In this document: in pieces, positions 60,961 through 64,000 of the stretch
Layout: each line of letters begins with the position of its first letter
Numbering within the stretch: the first letter of the stretch is position 1
From: Salinicola aestuarinus
Lineage (GTDB): Bacteria; Pseudomonadota; Gammaproteobacteria; Pseudomonadales; Halomonadaceae
Direction of reading: 5' to 3'
Length of the DNA stretch: 64,000 bases
Assembly (NCBI RefSeq): GCF_003206645.1
Contig: NZ_PZJP01000017.1
Coordinates: 320,577 to 384,576 of the forward strand
Position numbers and translations under genes: made by a program
Notes under the pieces: generated by a model
Seen by the model: only the letters and a program-made list of their open reading frames with translations
What the model was told of the DNA's origin: nothing
Databases searched by the model: none

Positions 60961-61872
60961 TCACGGGCAGGGGGCGGACTGCAGATTGGCCTGGGTGATA
61001 TTGCTGCCGGGAGCAACGCCCTGAGTCAGCCAGACGTTACCGCCGATGATCGAGCCCTTGCCGACGGTGATACGGCCCAGGATCGTGGCGCCGGCGTAGA
61101 TCACAACGTCGTCCTCGACGATCGGATGGCGCGGCAGGCCTTTCTCGAGATGGCCCTTCTCGTCCGCCGGAAAGCGCTTGGCCCCCAGCGTGACCATCTG
61201 ATAGAGCCGCACGCGATCGCCGATGATCGCCGTCTCGCCGATCACCACACCGGTCCCGTGATCAATGAAGAAACCTTCGCCGATCTGGGCGCCGGGATGG
61301 ATGTCGATCCCGGTGTCCGAGTGCGCCATTTCGGCAATGATGCGAGCCACCAGCCCCGCACCGGCACGGTAGAAGTAGTGCGCGATGCGGTGATGGATCA
61401 CCGCATGGACGCCGGGGTAACAGAGCAGCACTTCATCGACGCTATGCGCGGCGGGATCGCCGTAGAACGCCGCCATCACGTCCCCGTCGAGACGCTGACG
61501 CAGCGCGGGTAGCGCATCGGCGAAGCCCTGAATGATGTCATTGGCGCGAAGCGTCGGGTCGCTCTCGCGGTCGCCGTTGAGCCGAGCCATGTAGCGAAGT
61601 TCGAGGACCACCTCTTCCTGCAGCGCATTGAGCGCACGGTCGAGAATATGGCCGACATAGAAGTCTTCGCTCTCCTTGCGCAGATCCGATGGACCCAGGC
61701 GCATGGGAAAAATTGCCCCGCTGAGCGCATCGAGGGTGTCGCGCAGACGGTGGCGTGACGGCAGCTCACGGCACCCCTTCTCTTTCTCTCGGCCGTTCTG
61801 GGCGCGCCACTGCTCGCGGGTCGCTCGTAGCTGCGAGACGATCCCGTCCAGCTGCCAATTGACGTGTTGCAT
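60961..61872 (-). CDS. cysE: Serine O-acetyltransferase (CysE/EpsC type)
   Basis: 303 residues. The C-terminal left-handed beta-helix has GIDIHPGAQIGEGFFIDHGT, GVVIGETAIIGDRVRLYQMV, LPRHPIVEDDVVIYAGATIL and GSIIGGNVWLTQGVAPGSNI; catalytic His lies in FFIDHGTGV and IHHRIAHYFYRAG. It makes O-acetylserine for cysteine synthesis. The longer helical N-terminus (first 130 residues) fits the EpsC variant (SAT with extended N-terminus) rather than E. coli CysE. AAAGGAC precedes the ATG. A neighbour of cysN and cysD, so sulfate activation and the cysteine carbon acceptor are together. Confidence 0.92.
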   Translation of the reverse strand: MQHVNWQLDGIVSQLRATREQWRAQNGREKEKGCRELPSRHRLRDTLDALSGAIFPMRLGPSDLRKESEDFYVGHILDRALNALQEEVVLELRYMARLNGDRESDPTLRANDIIQGFADALPALRQRLDGDVMAAFYGDPAAHSVDEVLLCYPGVHAVIHHRIAHYFYRAGAGLVARIIAEMAHSDTGIDIHPGAQIGEGFFIDHGTGVVIGETAIIGDRVRLYQMVTLGAKRFPADEKGHLEKGLPRHPIVEDDVVIYAGATILGRITVGKGSIIGGNVWLTQGVAPGSNITQANLQSAPCP

Positions 61873-61987
61873 GGGTCAAGTCCTTTGTAGTCACGGCCGG
61901 GCGGATAGCGCTTTATCATAAGCCGGCCGCCGTCAGGGGATCAAAACCCCGGACGCAGGGCATCGGACACCGCCATGCAGAAACGCC

Positions 61988-62016
61988 GACGGCGCGCCCG
62001 AATCAGGCGCGCCGTC
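61988..62016 (-). terminator. Terminator-like inverted repeat after cysN
   Basis: GACGGCGCGCC (61988-61998), seven-base loop, GGCGCGCCGTC (62006-62016): a perfect 11-bp stem, 17 bases after the cysN stop. On the minus strand the following bases are only weakly T-rich (GGCGTTTCTG). Confidence 0.6.
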
Positions 62017-62032
62017 GAATGCCACGAGCGGC

Positions 62033-63472
62033 TCAGCGCTTGAACAGCTCGCGCACGTCCTTCGCCTCCCAGTGCGGGAAGTGCTTGCGCACCAGCGCGT
62101 TGAGATCGACCTCGAATGCCGCCCAGTCGACCGTCGTGGCGCTCGACTCAGCGCCCGCAGCGCCACGGATCAGCCCGGCGCCCACGGTGATGTTGGTCAA
62201 CCGGTCGATCACCACGAAACTACCGGTACCGGGACTCGTTCGATAGTCGTCCAGAGGCACGCTCACGGTCAGCTCGACCCGGCAGCGGCCGATACCGTTG
62301 AGCGGCAGCCGATCCGACGCCTGATGAGCGAGCGTATTGACGTCGATCTGATAGTCGATCTCGGTGACACGGCCGGGAACGTACTGGGTGCCAATCTTGA
62401 AATCGTACAGCCGCCCCGGCTCCAGGGCGGTCTCGTCCATCCACACCAGATCGGCGTGCAGGGCGCTGGCAAGCTCGACCTCGGCGTTGGCCGCTACCAG
62501 CCAGTCGCCGCGCGAGACATCGATCTCATCGGCGAGCGTGACCGTGATGGCCTGGCCGGGATAGGCCTCTTCCAGATCGCCATCGAAGGTCACGATGCGC
62601 TCGATCCGCGAGGGCTTGCCGGACGGCAGCACCTTGACCGCCTGCCCGGGGCGCAGAATGCCCGCCTCCAGCGTGCCGCAGTAGCCGCGGAAGTCGAGGT
62701 TGGGCCGGTTGACGTACTGGACCGGCAGCCGCAGATCGGAGAGGTTGGCGTCGTGCTTGACGTCGACGCTCTCGAGCACGCTCAGCAGCGCCGGGCCCGG
62801 CGCATCGCCGTGGCGATACCACGGCATCTTGTCACTCTCGTTGACGACGTTGTCGCCCTCGAGCGCCGACAGCGGCACGAACCGGATATCCTGGGCGTCG
62901 AGCTTCTCGGCGAAGGCGCGGTACTCGGCAACGATCTCGTCGAAGCGTGCCTGCGAGTAGTCGACCAGGTCCATCTTGTTGACCGCGATGACCAGATGCT
63001 GAATGCCCAGCAGATCGGCAATGAAACTGTGCCGACGGGTCTGCACCTGAACCCCGTAGCGCGCATCGATCAGAATCACCGCCAGGCTCGCCGTCGACGC
63101 ACCGGTTGCCATGTTGCGGGTGTACTGCTCGTGGCCCGGCGTGTCGGCGATGATGAACTTGCGCTTGTCGGTCGAAAAGAAGCGATAGGCGACATCGATG
63201 GTGATGCCCTGCTCCCGCTCCGACTGCAGACCGTCGACCAGCAGCGCCAGGTCGACCTTGTCGCCCGTCGTCCCACTGGTCTTGGAATCCCGCGTGATGG
63301 CGGCAAGCTGGTCTTCGTAGATCATCTTGGAGTCGTGCAGCAGTCGTCCGATCAGGGTCGACTTGCCGTCATCGACGCTGCCGCAGGTGATGAAGCGCAG
63401 CAGGTCCTTGTTCTCGTGCTCGTGGAGATACTGCTCGATGTCGTCGGCAATGAGCGTTGACTGGTGTGACAT
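62033..63472 (-). CDS. cysN: Sulfate adenylyltransferase subunit 1 (GTPase) CysN
   Basis: 479 residues. EF-Tu-like GTPase: G1 GSVDDGKSTLIGRLLHD, effector region EQGITIDVAYRFF, G3 DTPGHEQYTRNMATGAS, G4 NKMDLVDYS. Couples GTP hydrolysis to APS formation by CysD. It ends after the beta-barrel domains (ALVRKHFPHWEAKDVRELFKR) and has no fused CysC APS kinase domain. The ATG abuts the cysD stop directly. Confidence 0.96.
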   Translation of the reverse strand: MSHQSTLIADDIEQYLHEHENKDLLRFITCGSVDDGKSTLIGRLLHDSKMIYEDQLAAITRDSKTSGTTGDKVDLALLVDGLQSEREQGITIDVAYRFFSTDKRKFIIADTPGHEQYTRNMATGASTASLAVILIDARYGVQVQTRRHSFIADLLGIQHLVIAVNKMDLVDYSQARFDEIVAEYRAFAEKLDAQDIRFVPLSALEGDNVVNESDKMPWYRHGDAPGPALLSVLESVDVKHDANLSDLRLPVQYVNRPNLDFRGYCGTLEAGILRPGQAVKVLPSGKPSRIERIVTFDGDLEEAYPGQAITVTLADEIDVSRGDWLVAANAEVELASALHADLVWMDETALEPGRLYDFKIGTQYVPGRVTEIDYQIDVNTLAHQASDRLPLNGIGRCRVELTVSVPLDDYRTSPGTGSFVVIDRLTNITVGAGLIRGAAGAESSATTVDWAAFEVDLNALVRKHFPHWEAKDVRELFKR

Positions 63473-64000
63473 TTAGAAATACCCCTCGCGTTTCTTCTTC
63501 TCCATCGACCCGGCCTGATCGCGGTCGATGGCCCGACCCGAGCGCTCGCTGGTACGGGTCAACAGCATCTCCTGGATGATCTCGGGCAGCGTGGCCGCAC
63601 GCGATTCCACCGCGCCGGTGAGCGGATAGCAGCCGAGCGTGCGAAAGCGCACCCACTTCTCTTCCGGCACTTCTCCCGGTTCGAGCGGCAGGCGCTCGTC
63701 GTCGACCATCACCTGCATGCCGTCGCGCTCCACCACCGGACGCGGCGCGGCGAAGTAGAGCGGGACGATGGGAATCGACTCGAGGTAGATGTATTGCCAG
63801 ATATCGAGCTCGGTCCAGTTGGAGAGCGGGAAGACCCGGATCGATTCGCCCTGATTCACCCGGCCGTTGTAAAGATTCCACAGCTCGGGGCGCTGGTTCT
63901 TGGGGTCCCAGCGGTGGTGCTTGTCGCGGAACGAATAGACGCGTTCCTTGGCGCGGGAGGCCTCCTCGTCGCGTCGCGCCCCGCCGAAGGCGGCATCGAA
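63473..64000 (-). CDS. cysD: Sulfate adenylyltransferase subunit 2 CysD, C-terminal part (5' end outside window)
   Basis: The last 175 residues are visible, running off the window edge. Family text FDAAFGGARRDEEASRAKER and RVYSFRDKHHRWDPKNQRPE, then FPLSNWTELDIWQYIYLESI, VRFRTLGCYPLTGAVESRA and the end QAGSMEKKKREGYF. CysD is the PP-loop ATP pyrophosphatase that adenylates sulfate. It is directly followed by cysN. Confidence 0.97.
   Translation of the reverse strand, partial: FDAAFGGARRDEEASRAKERVYSFRDKHHRWDPKNQRPELWNLYNGRVNQGESIRVFPLSNWTELDIWQYIYLESIPIVPLYFAAPRPVVERDGMQVMVDDERLPLEPGEVPEEKWVRFRTLGCYPLTGAVESRAATLPEIIQEMLLTRTSERSGRAIDRDQAGSMEKKKREGYF

Noticed and set aside
1..64000. Mobile elements, prophage, tRNA genes
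   Set aside because: No transposase, integrase or phage protein, no terminal inverted repeats with target duplication and no cloverleaf sequence was recognised by reading; a profile search could still find a tRNA missed by eye.

Overview
The window is a gene-dense, high-GC chromosomal segment from a gammaproteobacterium. The gene set (putA next to putP, an OmpW-type porin, YqcC, DUF3549, a long hflK/hflC-hflX-hfq-miaA-mutL-amidase-tsaE-nnrDE block, EF-P with EpmA/EpmB, CmoA/CmoB) and the GC-rich coding style point to an Oceanospirillales-type halophile, most likely Halomonadaceae (Halomonas/Salinicola/Kushneria group). The family is an inference; no rRNA gene is present to fix it. I found no tRNA or rRNA gene, CRISPR array, insertion sequence or prophage.

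Layout. 1-2.4 kb: 3' end of putA, then putP (proline catabolism and uptake). 2.4-4.2 kb: a GtrA-like protein, an OmpW-family porin and YqcC. 4.4-7.4 kb: a DUF3549 - rimB - rimK operon and a small helical protein. 7.5-8.1 kb: a SanA-type envelope protein. 8.3-14.4 kb: a minus-strand SUF operon (Rrf2 regulator, sufB, sufC, sufD, sufS, sufT) with an IscR-like operator in front of the regulator. 14.6-17.2 kb: purA and hisZ. 17.4-28.1 kb: the minus-strand block hflC, hflK, hflX, hfq, miaA, mutL, LysM amidase, tsaE, nnrDE. 28.3-33.8 kb: queG, orn, rsgA, an NCS2 purine permease and a rhodanese. 33.9-38.9 kb: psd, arfB, then the EF-P modification genes epmA, efp and epmB with an SDR oxidoreductase coupled to epmA. 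38.9-42.6 kb: a QseC/PmrB-type kinase and regulator facing a small glycosyltransferase, and a DUF3465 protein. 42.9-44.3 kb: an M4 protealysin-like protease overlapping an emfourin-type inhibitor gene. 44.4-48.7 kb: a siderophore island (esterase, TonB-dependent receptor, divergent AraC regulator). 48.8-58.8 kb: a PilZ/HD-GYP protein, serB, parC, parE, yqiA, pgi. 58.9-64 kb: cmoA, cmoB, serine acetyltransferase, cysN and the 3' part of cysD.

Most of the window is housekeeping: Fe-S assembly, translation quality (RsgA, ArfB, EF-P, CmoAB, MiaA, TsaE), membrane protein quality control, topoisomerase IV and sulfur assimilation. The accessory parts that deserve attention are the M4 protease/inhibitor pair, the SDR inside the EF-P modification locus, the DUF3549 gene in the rim operon, the HD-GYP protein with a broken metal site, and the siderophore island. 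I see no clearly new multi-gene system; the strongest hypotheses are listed as findings.
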